Assembly (NCBI GenBank): GCA_025363655.1
Contig: JANYDK010000067.1
Span: forward strand, 1-36,879
Length of the DNA stretch: 36,879 nucleotides
From: Deltaproteobacteria bacterium
GTDB lineage: Bacteria; Myxococcota_A; Polyangia; Polyangiales; JADJMO01
Direction: 5' to 3'
Under the pieces are notes generated by a model. That model did no database searches and was not told where the DNA came from. It saw only the letters and a program-made list of their open reading frames with translations. The first letter of the stretch is position 1. Each line of letters opens with the position of its first letter. The position numbers and the translations under genes are program-made. Below are positions 24,778-32,707 of this stretch, piece by piece.

Positions 24778-26595
24778 GTGGCGACGAAGCTGGAGGTCAG
24801 CCCAATCGACGTGCCTGCATCAGGCCCGTCACCGACCGACAGGCCGCAAGGCGCGAGCAAGTATCGCGACCTCGTCGAGCTTGGCAGCGGCGGCATGGGC
24901 GACGTCTACCTTTCGGTCGTCCATGGGCCCGCGGGGTTCAGCAAGCTCCTCGTCGTCAAACGCCTGCGTGTCTCGCTCGCCGAAGACCCGGAGCTGTTGG
25001 CGATGTTCCTCACCGAGGCCCGCCTGGCGGCGCGGGTCAGTCACCCGAACGTCGTGCAGACGATCGAGGTCGGCAACGACGGCTCCCGTCACTTCATCGC
25101 CATGGAGTACCTCGACGGGCAGTCGCTCCAGGGCCTCCTCCGCAAGTCGCAGGAAGTGGGCGGGCTTCCGCTGGCCATGCACCTGCGCATTCTCTCGGAA
25201 GCTCTCGCTGGGCTTCACTACGCGCACGAGCTCGCCGACATCGACGGTATGCCGCTCGGCGTCGTCCATCGCGACGCGACGCCACACAACGTCTTCGTCA
25301 CCTACGACGGTCAGGTCAAGGTCGTCGACTTCGGCATCGCCAAGGTCGGCGACGGCGACCGCACCCGCACCGGCGTCATCAAGGGGAAGGTGCCGTACAT
25401 GTCGCCCGAGCAGGTCGACGGCACCGACGTCGATCGCCGCACCGACGTCTACGCGGTCGGCGCCATGCTCTGGCAAGCGGCGACGGGACAACGCTTGTGG
25501 AAGGGCCTCAGCGACCTCCAGGTGATGACCCGCGTGCACCAGGGGATGATCCCGCGTCCGCGCGACGTGAACATGCTGGTGCCCGAGAAGCTCGACCGCA
25601 TCATCATGCGAGCGCTCGCGCACAAGAAGGAAGAGCGCTACGCCACCGCGGCCGAGCTGCAGGCCGAGGTCGAGCAGCTCATCGACGAGCTCGGCGGTCG
25701 CAACTCCGCGCGTGAGGTCGGCAAGTTCGCCAGCGAGCTCTTCGCCGAAGAGCGGGTGAAGCTGAAGAACATCGTCGAGACGCAGCTGCGTGCGCTGCGT
25801 GAGTCGAGCGCGCGCGCGGTGCCGCTCAACGGGCAAGATCTCCCGCCGGGGACGCTCTCGATCGCCGCCATCCAATCGGCGTATCCGTCGACCGACACCA
25901 ACCCCGAGGGCGTGCACGCGCACCAATCGGCGAGCTTCCCCGGAGCCGCGCAGCCGCGGACCTCGCAACTGGAGGCGACGCCGGTTCCGCGTCGCAGCTC
26001 GACCCTTCCCTTCATCCTCGGCGGGCTCGCCGCGGCCGGGGCGATCGGCGCCTTCGTCGTCTTGCGCGGAGCCGGCTCGAAGTCGAGCGAATCGACCGCG
26101 CCGCCGACGATGACCAACACCTCGACGATGACGGCGGCGGGTGGCCAGAGCACCACCAAGAGCGACGGTGTGTCGGGCGTCGCCGGTACGCTCGTCCAAC
26201 TCGAGATCACGGTCGATCCAGGCGAGGCCCGGGTGTGGCTCGACGACGGCGCGATCAGCTCGAAATACAGCTCGAAGATGAAGCTCGACGGCGCGTCGCA
26301 CCACGTCCGGGCCGAGGCGCCGGGCTACGTCGGCCGCAACGAGTGGATCAAATTCGACCACACGCCGATCGAGCTCCACTGGACGCTCACGGCGGGTTCT
26401 CCGGATGCGCCGACGGCGACCGCGAGCGTGAAGCCTTGGTCGGTGTCGACGAAGATCCCCACGACGGCGACGGGCACCGCGACCACCACCGCTTCGGCGG
26501 CGCCGACGTCGAGCGGACCGACCGAGCTCGACAAACCGATCCCGAAGACGAGCAAGACCGCCAAACCGATCGACACGAGCGATCCCTGGAAATGA
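24778..26595 (+). CDS. Ser/Thr protein kinase with TM segment and PEGA domain
   Basis: 605 residues from GTG 24778, with AAGGAGGAGG just upstream. The kinase domain spans about 29-305: Gly-loop LGSGGMGDVY (35-44), Lys61, HRD 164-166 with Asn171, DFG 184-186 and MSPEQ (208-212) at the APE position; all catalytic residues are present. A linker and one TM helix (about 410-430, LPFILGGLAAAGAIGAFVVL) lead to an outside domain (about 472-540) of PEGA type: EITVDPGEARVWLDDG ... HHVRAEAPGYV. The tail is Thr/Ser/Ala-rich. This is the myxobacterial Hanks-kinase layout: sensing outside, phosphorylating inside. Its TGA overlaps the start of the TPR-PEGA gene, so both are one operon. Confidence 0.93.
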   Translation: MATKLEVSPIDVPASGPSPTDRPQGASKYRDLVELGSGGMGDVYLSVVHGPAGFSKLLVVKRLRVSLAEDPELLAMFLTEARLAARVSHPNVVQTIEVGNDGSRHFIAMEYLDGQSLQGLLRKSQEVGGLPLAMHLRILSEALAGLHYAHELADIDGMPLGVVHRDATPHNVFVTYDGQVKVVDFGIAKVGDGDRTRTGVIKGKVPYMSPEQVDGTDVDRRTDVYAVGAMLWQAATGQRLWKGLSDLQVMTRVHQGMIPRPRDVNMLVPEKLDRIIMRALAHKKEERYATAAELQAEVEQLIDELGGRNSAREVGKFASELFAEERVKLKNIVETQLRALRESSARAVPLNGQDLPPGTLSIAAIQSAYPSTDTNPEGVHAHQSASFPGAAQPRTSQLEATPVPRRSSTLPFILGGLAAAGAIGAFVVLRGAGSKSSESTAPPTMTNTSTMTAAGGQSTTKSDGVSGVAGTLVQLEITVDPGEARVWLDDGAISSKYSSKMKLDGASHHVRAEAPGYVGRNEWIKFDHTPIELHWTLTAGSPDAPTATASVKPWSVSTKIPTTATGTATTTASAAPTSSGPTELDKPIPKTSKTAKPIDTSDPWK

Positions 26596-27593
26596 TGCGA
26601 CGCCTCCGCACCACCGCGCTCCTCCTCGCCGTGGCCCTCGCCGCGCCGTCCGTCGCATCGGTCGTCCGCGCCGCGCCCGACGACGCTTCGAAGAACGAGG
26701 CCAAAGAGCGCTACGACAAGGGCGTGAAGCTCTACAAGGACGGCGCCTACGAGGCCGCGCTCGTCGAGTTCCAGCGGGCGTACGATCTCAACCCCAGCTA
26801 CAAAATTCTCTACAACATCGGGCTCATCCTCCAGCAGCTGAACGACTTCGCCGGCGCGATGAAGGCGTTCCAGCGCTATCTCTCGGAGGGGAAGAGCGAC
26901 GTCACGCTCACGCGCAAGGTCGAGGTCGACAAGACGCTGAGCGCGCTGCGACAGAACGTCGGCACCGTCGACGTGCAGATGAACGTGCAGGGCGCCGAGG
27001 TGAAGGTCGACGACGTCGCCGTGGGTAGCTATCCGCTTCCCGAGGCGCTCCTCGTCAACGCCGGGCGGCGGCGCATCAGCGCGACGAAAGACGATCTCAC
27101 CGACACCAAGGTGATCGACATCGCTGGGGGCGAGAAGGCCACCGTCACGCTCAAATTGGTGACGCCGCCGAAGAACGGCGCGACGACGAGCACGACCGCC
27201 ACCAGCCTGGTGCAACCGCCGCCGCCGCCCTTGGTGACGCCGAGCAAGAGCGGGACGCCGTGGGTCCTCTGGTCGATCACCGGTGGCCTCGCGATCACCG
27301 GCGGCGTCTTCGGCATCCTCGCGCTCAAGTCGTCGTCGACGTTGAAGAACGATCGCGACGTCTTCGGAGTCACCCACTCGACCCTGGACGATCAGCAGAG
27401 CAAGACCAAGCAATTCGCGCTCATCGCCGACATCGCCTTCGCCGGCGCGGTCGTCGCGGGTGGACTGTCGCTCTACTTCACGTTCAAGTCGGACAAGGAA
27501 GCGCCGAAGCCGGGGGCCGCGAAGACGACGACCACGCCCACCACGCAGCTCGGAATCGGTCCAGGAACGGTGTCGCTCGCAGGCACGTTCTGA
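26592..27593 (+). CDS. TPR-PEGA envelope protein
   Basis: 333 residues from ATG 26592, overlapping the kinase stop (ATGATG start). A signal peptide (1-27) is followed by TPR helices (about 37-110: AKERYDKGVKLYKDGAYEAAL, here in two parts AKERYDKGVKLY and DGAYEAALVEFQRAYDLNP, then YNIGLILQQLND). A PEGA-like strand domain covers about 115-200 (VDVQMNVQGAEVKVDDVAVG). Two hydrophobic segments (WSITGGLAITGGVFGILAL and LIADIAFAGAVVAGGLSLYF) sit near the C-terminus with Pro/Thr-rich linkers. TPR-PEGA proteins next to Hanks kinases are common in myxobacteria. Translational coupling suggests it is a partner or substrate scaffold of the kinase (inference). Confidence 0.85.
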   Translation: MMRRLRTTALLLAVALAAPSVASVVRAAPDDASKNEAKERYDKGVKLYKDGAYEAALVEFQRAYDLNPSYKILYNIGLILQQLNDFAGAMKAFQRYLSEGKSDVTLTRKVEVDKTLSALRQNVGTVDVQMNVQGAEVKVDDVAVGSYPLPEALLVNAGRRRISATKDDLTDTKVIDIAGGEKATVTLKLVTPPKNGATTSTTATSLVQPPPPPLVTPSKSGTPWVLWSITGGLAITGGVFGILALKSSSTLKNDRDVFGVTHSTLDDQQSKTKQFALIADIAFAGAVVAGGLSLYFTFKSDKEAPKPGAAKTTTTPTTQLGIGPGTVSLAGTF

Positions 27594-27595
27594 GC

Positions 27596-27611
27596 GAAAC
27601 CCCTAGGTTTC
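27596..27611. terminator. short bidirectional hairpin between convergent genes
   Basis: GAAACC, loop CCTA, GGTTTC: a 6-bp stem lying between the TPR-PEGA stop (27591-27593) and the stop of the converging binding-protein gene (27610-27612), which it slightly overlaps. It is weak but in the right place. Confidence 0.4.
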
Positions 27612-29268
27612 ACGGACAATCGCTGATCGAAGCGAGCGACTTCTTCGACGCCTCGTAATACCCGACGTTGACGAAGCCCGAGGCGACGCCGGCGTCGGCC
27701 TTCATGCACCAGACGCGGATGTCGGAGTCGGCTTCGCCGGCGTCGTTGAAATCGAGCGGGCCCGAGGCGCCTTCGTAGTTGATGTCTTTGTTCTGACTGA
27801 AGGCCTTGAAGGCCTCGCCGATGCCGCCGCGACCGGCGAGAATTTTGTCGGCGGCGAGCGTCGCGGTGCGCCGGAGACCGACGGCGAGCGTGGCGCCGGT
27901 GAGCTGCTGCGTCGCCTCGGCACCCGCGGCATACCCGAGGAGGTACGTCGCGTCGTAGGCGGCAGCGGTGTACTGGTCGGGGCTCGCGCCGCCGATGTAC
28001 GCCGCCGAGTAGTTCTTGGAGAACGAGTCGAAGGGCGACCAATTGGTGGCGTCGGGACCAGGCACCGTGCCGACGATGCGCCTTCGGAGCTCGTCGTTGG
28101 CGCCGACCAACTTCACCAGCTCGGGGAGCTGCGCGCCGTCGGTGAGCACGTATTGAGCCTTGAAAGTAGCCGTCGCCGGCCATTTCGCTTCGATCGTCTT
28201 GAGGATGTCGACGACCTCGGCGGTGCCGACGATGACGACGATGTGGGGGAGATCGTCGGGCTTCGAGACCACCGAGGCGGCTGCATCGACGTAGGTCGTG
28301 GCGGCCGGCGGATCGGCGTACATGACGTCACGCCAATTGCCGCCGTTGCCCTTGGCGTCGGTCTTGTTGAAGCGGACTGTCTGGTAGATGACGTCGCGAA
28401 GACCGGTGCCGTAGGCGTCGCCCTTGTAGACCGTCGTCAGCTTGGTCGGCAGACCTCCCGCAAGAGGGTGACCTGCCGTCTGCAAAACGCCTTCGATGTG
28501 CGTCACCAGCTGCACCATCGCCGCCGCCTGCACGGTGTCGGACGGGGCAGTGCGCCACACCAGGTTGTCGTCGGTGAGTGTGCTGATGAAGGGGCTCGTC
28601 GCCGACGGCGAAATGAGGAGCACACCCTTGCGGATGGTGACCGTGGTCGCGACCTTGATGAGCACACCGCTGAACGCCGGGCCGATGATCGCCGGCACGT
28701 GCAAATCGTCGACGAGGTGCGTGGCGGCGCGAATCGGATCTTCGGCTTCGTTGCAGGCGACCAGCGCATAGGGCCGATTCGGTTGTCCCGGTGCGCCGAT
28801 GAGCCCGTCGTAGGTGGCGAACTCGCTGCGCGCCAGCTTGGCGCCGTTGAGGATGGGCGCGCCGAGGCTGGCGTTGGGCCCGACGAGCGGGAGCATGACG
28901 CCCATGAAGACCGTGGAGTCGTTGGCGAGATCTTTCGGGTCGGCGACCACTTCCCGACAGTCGACCGAGAGGAGCTGTGCGCAGCGGTGATCGCTCTTGC
29001 GACACGTCCACGGATCGCTGGCGTCGCGACCGTCGAGGCACTGCGCGTTGGTCAGGCAGCCGCCGCAGGTGTGATCGGGACCGCAGATGGTGCCGCCGAA
29101 CGAACCGCCTTTTCCCGTGCAATCGGCCGACGACGAGCATTGCTCGACGGTGCTGTCGACGACGAACGAACAATCGACGAGCGCACACGTCGACGTCAGC
29201 AGCGCCAGTAGCCCCCAATTCGAGGCTCGCCGTCCAAACATCCCCCACCCCCGTTGCATGATCTCCAT
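27610..29268 (-). CDS. LivJ-type periplasmic-binding-fold lipoprotein with Cys-rich N-terminus
   Basis: 552 residues. ATG 29268 and an in-frame ATG at 29259 are both possible starts. The signal peptide leads to ALVDC as a likely lipobox (Cys33). Residues about 43-105 hold a Cys-rich module (CSSSADC ... CGPDHTCGGCLTNAQC ... CRKSDHRC). The rest has the type I periplasmic-binding fold of branched-chain amino-acid receptors: MLPLVGPNASLGAPILNGAKLA, quoted in part as MLPLVGPNASLG, then PAIIGPAFSGVL, LLISPSATSPF and LVWRTAPSDTVQA. No permease or ATPase genes are nearby, so a surface receptor or sensor is more likely than a transport subunit. It faces the kinase-PEGA operon. Confidence 0.8.
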   Translation of the reverse strand: MEIMQRGWGMFGRRASNWGLLALLTSTCALVDCSFVVDSTVEQCSSSADCTGKGGSFGGTICGPDHTCGGCLTNAQCLDGRDASDPWTCRKSDHRCAQLLSVDCREVVADPKDLANDSTVFMGVMLPLVGPNASLGAPILNGAKLARSEFATYDGLIGAPGQPNRPYALVACNEAEDPIRAATHLVDDLHVPAIIGPAFSGVLIKVATTVTIRKGVLLISPSATSPFISTLTDDNLVWRTAPSDTVQAAAMVQLVTHIEGVLQTAGHPLAGGLPTKLTTVYKGDAYGTGLRDVIYQTVRFNKTDAKGNGGNWRDVMYADPPAATTYVDAAASVVSKPDDLPHIVVIVGTAEVVDILKTIEAKWPATATFKAQYVLTDGAQLPELVKLVGANDELRRRIVGTVPGPDATNWSPFDSFSKNYSAAYIGGASPDQYTAAAYDATYLLGYAAGAEATQQLTGATLAVGLRRTATLAADKILAGRGGIGEAFKAFSQNKDINYEGASGPLDFNDAGEADSDIRVWCMKADAGVASGFVNVGYYEASKKSLASISDCP

Positions 29269-29354
29269 AAGTCGTGAATGCCAAGCTTACGCCCCTCGGC
29301 GCCGCACGTCTGCCCAGTCTTGGCCCTCCCAGGGCGAGGAAGTAGACCGGACGG

Positions 29355-30287
29355 ATGTTCCGGTTGCCGCGCTACGACGCAGGATTTTGGCGTGCATGCG
29401 CCCGTTTTGGGGCCACGCGTTTGCCGCGCGCGGTGCTTCGCCATTCACCGGGACCGATCGGCATCGCCCTCGGTGCGGCCAATGCAACCATTCGTGCGCA
29501 GGTCCTCGACAATTTGCGCCTCATCCACGGACCGCGTTCCGGCGCGCGCACGAGCCTCGAGGAGGCCTTCGACGTCGCCGCGACGTTTGCGTCGTTCGGG
29601 CACTGTCTCGCGGAAGGCCTCGCTGCGGGTTCGGACGAGCCGCCGCACTTTCGCTATGCGCTCGAAGGGCGCGAGCACTTGATGCGCGCGAAGGACGACG
29701 GGCGCGGCGCAGTGCTCGTCACCGGACACCTCGGGTCATGGGACGTCGCGGGCAGCGTGATGGTGCAGAGGGGATTCGATTTGGCGATCGCGATGGCGCC
29801 TGAGCGTGATGTCTCCGCGCGGGCGATCAGTGATGCGGGGCGCGTGCGGGCGGGGATCAAGGTCTTTCACGTCGGCGCGGATCCGCTGGCAGCGCTGCCG
29901 CTCGCTCGTCATGTGCGGGAGGGGGGCGCGGTGGCGTTGCAGATCGATCGCGTGCCCGAGGGCATGCGTGCGGTGCCGACGCGTTTGTTTGGGGCGGCTT
30001 GGGCGCTGCCGATTGGGCCGTTTCAATTGGCGCAGGCGACCGGGGCGCCGATATTGCCGTTGTTTACGGCGCGGCTTGGGTATCTGCATCACTTGGTGGT
30101 TTGTGAGGCGCCGATTCGGTTGAAGAAGCGGCCTTCGGGGGAAGAGTTGGCGGTGGCGGTGCAGCAGGTGACGTATGCGTTCGAGCGGTTTGTGGCGCGG
30201 TTTCCGACGCAGTGGTTTCACTTCGCGCCGCATCCGCGGGTGGTGGACGTGGTTGGGGATGTGGCGGTGAAGAGGGAAGCGAGCTGA
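29355..30287 (+). CDS. LpxL/HtrB-type acyltransferase
   Basis: 310 residues. The lysophospholipid/lipid A acyltransferase signature is H-x4-D/E; here VLVTGHLGSWDVAG with His125 and Asp130. Later conserved elements are GGAVALQIDRVPEG, TRLFGAAWALPIGPFQLA and PTQWFHFAPHP, matching the FPxxWFxF-type end of LpxL proteins. N-terminal helix amphipathic rather than a clear TM. It probably transfers an acyl chain to lipid A or another lipid at the inner membrane. Codon use changes inside the gene: leucine is mostly CTC in the first half and TTG in the last 350 bp. Confidence 0.82.
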   Translation: MFRLPRYDAGFWRACARFGATRLPRAVLRHSPGPIGIALGAANATIRAQVLDNLRLIHGPRSGARTSLEEAFDVAATFASFGHCLAEGLAAGSDEPPHFRYALEGREHLMRAKDDGRGAVLVTGHLGSWDVAGSVMVQRGFDLAIAMAPERDVSARAISDAGRVRAGIKVFHVGADPLAALPLARHVREGGAVALQIDRVPEGMRAVPTRLFGAAWALPIGPFQLAQATGAPILPLFTARLGYLHHLVVCEAPIRLKKRPSGEELAVAVQQVTYAFERFVARFPTQWFHFAPHPRVVDVVGDVAVKREAS

Positions 30288-30425
30288 GCGACGCCGGTCA
30301 GTTCGAAACCGACCACGCGTCGCGCATGGCTCTCGGCTGCTTGAAATACCGATTTGGAGCACGCGTGCTCGCCTCGTCGAAGTATGCGTACGCCGGCCCC
30401 GACTGAAGCACCTCGAGATGACCAC

Positions 30426-30704
30426 ATGCTCACGATCGTCGAATTGACCTACAAGGTCCCCATTGCGCAAGTGGAGGCCGCCACCGATTCCCATCGCGCC
30501 TTCTTGCGTACGTTGCAGGAGAAGAATCTCCTGCTCGTCGCCGGTCCACTTTCCCCGCGGACAGGTGGAATCATGGTCTTCGCCGTCGAAACGATTGAGG
30601 AAGCCGAGGAGCTGCTCGAAGGCGACCCCTTCAAGCAGGCCGGCATTGCCGACTATGCATATCGACTCTGGAACCCCGTCATCGGCGCCGAACGACTGGC
30701 CTAG
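30426..30704 (+). CDS. YciI-like protein
   Basis: 92 residues from ATG 30426. It shows the ferredoxin-like YciI/DGPF fold: an opening strand MLTIVELTY, the conserved His in DSHRAFL, AGPLSPRTGGIMVFAV, and the Asp in EGDPFKQAG. His and Asp form the putative active site known from Haemophilus YciI. Function unknown; many act near oxidative or chlorinated-compound metabolism. Its TAG stop (30702-30704) overlaps the stop of the converging LysR gene in the palindrome CTAG (30701-30704). Clustered with LysR and OsmC genes. Confidence 0.85.
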   Translation: MLTIVELTYKVPIAQVEAATDSHRAFLRTLQEKNLLLVAGPLSPRTGGIMVFAVETIEEAEELLEGDPFKQAGIADYAYRLWNPVIGAERLA

Positions 30705-31597
30705 GGTCGAGGAGACTTCGCGTCGCGCACGAGAAGGTCGATGAACGCGCGCGTCTGCGGCGGCAGATGGCGCGATGGCAAATAGAGCGCGTAGATTTTC
30801 CTGGTGACTGGCAGGCTGCCCGGAAGAACTTCCCGCAGCGATCCGGCCGCCACGTCGTCTCGCGCAAGGTAGTCGGGGAGCTCGGCAATGCCGAGTCCGC
30901 CACGCACGGCCTCACGCGCGGCGAGAATGCTGTCGGTGGCAAAGACGACCCGGCCACGTCGCATCGTGGTCGCCCCGCCGCTGTACGCGATGACTGCATG
31001 CGAAGCGAGCTCGTCGAGCGTCGTCGGCGTGTGCGCGCGACGCAGGTATGCGGGGCTGGCATAGAGCCGGCGCCGATCCTCGGTGAGCGGCCGGGCGACG
31101 AACTCGGCGGGCAGCGCCGAGAGCACGCGCACGGCGACGTCGATGCGCTCGACGATCATGTCCACCAGGCGATCTTCGCACTTGAGGTGCACGTCGAGCG
31201 CCGGGTGCTTGCCTGCGAGCGCGACGAGCAAAGGCGCCACCTTCACCGAGCCGTAGACCGTGGGCGCAGACACGCGGAGGGTTCCCCGCAAGGTGTCGTC
31301 GCGTGCATTGCGGGAGGACGTCTCGCGCTCGAGCCCCTCGAGGTCGACGATCAGCTTGCGCCCGCGCGCGACGTACGCCTCCCCCGCATCGGTGAACGCC
31401 ACGCGACGCGTCGTTCTTTGAAGGAGCCGAACCCCGAGCCGCTCCTCGATGCGTGTCACTGCCTTGCTGACCGCGGAGGGCGACAGACCCAGGCGCGCGC
31501 TCGCGGCGGTGAACGAGCCGCCATCGGCAATGGCCACGAGCAGCTGAAGCCCGCGCGCGGCATCCGCGGCGTCGATCGATTTGCGACCCTTGACCAT
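30701..31597 (-). CDS. LysR-family transcriptional regulator
   Basis: 298 residues. The N-terminal winged helix (about 15-72) is typical: FTAASARLGLSPSAVSKAVTRIEERLG, here cited as SFTAASARLGLSPSAVSKAV, then RLLQRTTRRVAFTDAGEAY. The C-terminal part is the two-lobed inducer-binding domain (LRVSAPTVYGSVKVAPLL, LASHAVIAYSGG, GGLGIAELPDYLA). It belongs to the group of LysR proteins that often regulate divergent redox genes. It is divergent from the OsmC-like gene with 140 bp between, so that gene is the probable target. The inducer is unknown. Confidence 0.93.
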   Translation of the reverse strand: MVKGRKSIDAADAARGLQLLVAIADGGSFTAASARLGLSPSAVSKAVTRIEERLGVRLLQRTTRRVAFTDAGEAYVARGRKLIVDLEGLERETSSRNARDDTLRGTLRVSAPTVYGSVKVAPLLVALAGKHPALDVHLKCEDRLVDMIVERIDVAVRVLSALPAEFVARPLTEDRRRLYASPAYLRRAHTPTTLDELASHAVIAYSGGATTMRRGRVVFATDSILAAREAVRGGLGIAELPDYLARDDVAAGSLREVLPGSLPVTRKIYALYLPSRHLPPQTRAFIDLLVRDAKSPRP

Positions 31598-31631
31598 CGC
31601 CTTGGAGAATACGCGGGATCGTCGTCATTCG

Positions 31632-31644
31632 TGAATCTCGTTCA
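31632..31644. promoter_or_regulatory. candidate LysR operator (T-N11-A) before osmC
   Basis: TGAATCTCGTTCA is a T-N11-A element with dyad arms TGAA/TTCA. It is embedded in a longer imperfect inverted repeat (CGTCA ... TGACG, 31624-31649). It is 35 bp from the LysR start and 94 bp from the OsmC start, the usual place for a LysR recognition site controlling both. Confidence 0.5.
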
Positions 31645-31737
31645 TGACGGCATCGACCACGTACGTCATTGTCGAGAGCTCGCGAGAGGCGCACCGTGCC
31701 GCGTGTCGATGCAACTCAACAACGGAGGACGAACGAT

Positions 31738-32151
31738 ATGAAGCGCAGCGCCAATGCCATTTGGGAAGGAAGCATCAAAGAGGGTAAGGGGACGTTCGGG
31801 GTCGCCAGCGGCGCCATCACGGCGACGCCGTACAGCTTCAAGACTCGCTTCGAACAGACGCCGGGAGCGAACCCGGAGGAGCTCATCGCTGCGGCGCATG
31901 CGAGCTGCTTCAGCATGGCGCTCGGGGCTCAGCTCGGCGAGCGCGGCATCACGCCGGAGTCGGTGGAGACGAGCTGCGACATCACCTTCGAGAACAAGAC
32001 GCTGACGAAGAGCGCGCTCACGACCAAGGTCACGGCACGCGGCGCCGACACGGCGAAGATCGAGGAAGCGGCAGCCGCCGCCAAAGCCGGTTGCCCCATC
32101 TCGAAGGTCCTGAAGCTCGATATCGTCCTCGAGCTAGCGATCGTGAATTGA
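31738..32151 (+). CDS. osmC: OsmC-type hydroperoxide reductase
   Basis: 137 residues from ATG 31738 with GGAGG 9 nt upstream. The OsmC fold is clear: AIWEGSIKEGKGTF, Arg37 in FKTRFEQ, GANPEELIAAAHASCFSMAL with peroxidatic Cys57, and AAAKAGCPISKVL with resolving Cys119. These are the two redox cysteines of OsmC/Ohr proteins; the length and the AGCPIS motif favour OsmC over Ohr. It reduces organic hydroperoxides in the cytoplasm. Probably controlled by the divergent LysR regulator. Confidence 0.93.
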   Translation: MKRSANAIWEGSIKEGKGTFGVASGAITATPYSFKTRFEQTPGANPEELIAAAHASCFSMALGAQLGERGITPESVETSCDITFENKTLTKSALTTKVTARGADTAKIEEAAAAAKAGCPISKVLKLDIVLELAIVN

Positions 32152-32229
32152 CCTCGCGAAGGCGGAGCGAGTTCGGGGCCAGCACTTGGGAGAGCTCGGC
32201 GCGGCGATCGGCCAACCGAAGACGAATCG

Positions 32230-32412
32230 CTATTGCGCCTTGAGTACCCAGGCGTCGGTGCGCTTCAAGACGATCGCGTGGATGAGCGCGATCGGAAAGA
32301 GGAAGCACGCGTAGAGGTACCAGGTGCCAAAGCCATACCCTTTGCTCCTGGCGATGAACGCGGGGATCGACCAGACGCAGAGGGCGACGACGAGGACGAC
32401 GATGAGTTGCAT
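32230..32412 (-). CDS. small two-TM membrane protein
   Basis: 60 residues from ATG 32412. Two hydrophobic helices (LIVVLVVALCVWSIPAFIA and FGTWYLYACFLFPIALIHAIVL) are joined by a short basic loop RSKGYG, with a charged end KRTDAWVLKAQ. Similar small proteins with a G-x-W-x-L-Y ... FPIALIHA second helix are widespread and unnamed, as far as I recall. The hydrophobic pattern makes a real gene likely. It converges with the OsmC gene. Confidence 0.65.
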   Translation of the reverse strand: MQLIVVLVVALCVWSIPAFIARSKGYGFGTWYLYACFLFPIALIHAIVLKRTDAWVLKAQ

Positions 32413-32707
32413 GGCCGCCCGTCCAGCAATGCTCGGGCCACTCGGCGGGCCAGAAAAGCTGCGGGCAATCTCGGACGTTCTGCGCGCCACGTAGGACGCG
32501 CAGGCGTTGCATGCAACAGGGCTCGTCGTCGCACCTCGTTCCCCTTCAAGCCCCGCAAGACGCGGCACAAGACCTTTGCGGTGGCCGGCGGCATCCGAAG
32601 AACGTGCCCACGATGCAGGCCGACGACAACGACTATCCTCACTTCGAGAGTTCCGATTTGCAGATCGTCTCGAATTGTACGGCATGCACGTTGCTGAATC
32701 GGCGCCC

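Noticed and set aside
24213-24896. Minus-strand frame of 227 codons across the kinase start and the gap
   Set aside because: It has no ribosome site, is Arg/Ser/Pro-rich without motifs, overlaps the kinase N-terminus and runs through the strong terminator stem.
27610-29268. Complete branched-chain amino-acid ABC transporter
   Set aside because: Only the binding-fold protein is present; no permease or ATPase gene lies within the window.
30295-30320. GTCAGTTCGAAACCGAC resembling a tRNA T-arm remnant
   Set aside because: Only four of five stem pairs form and there is no matching acceptor or anticodon arm nearby; no tRNA is supported.
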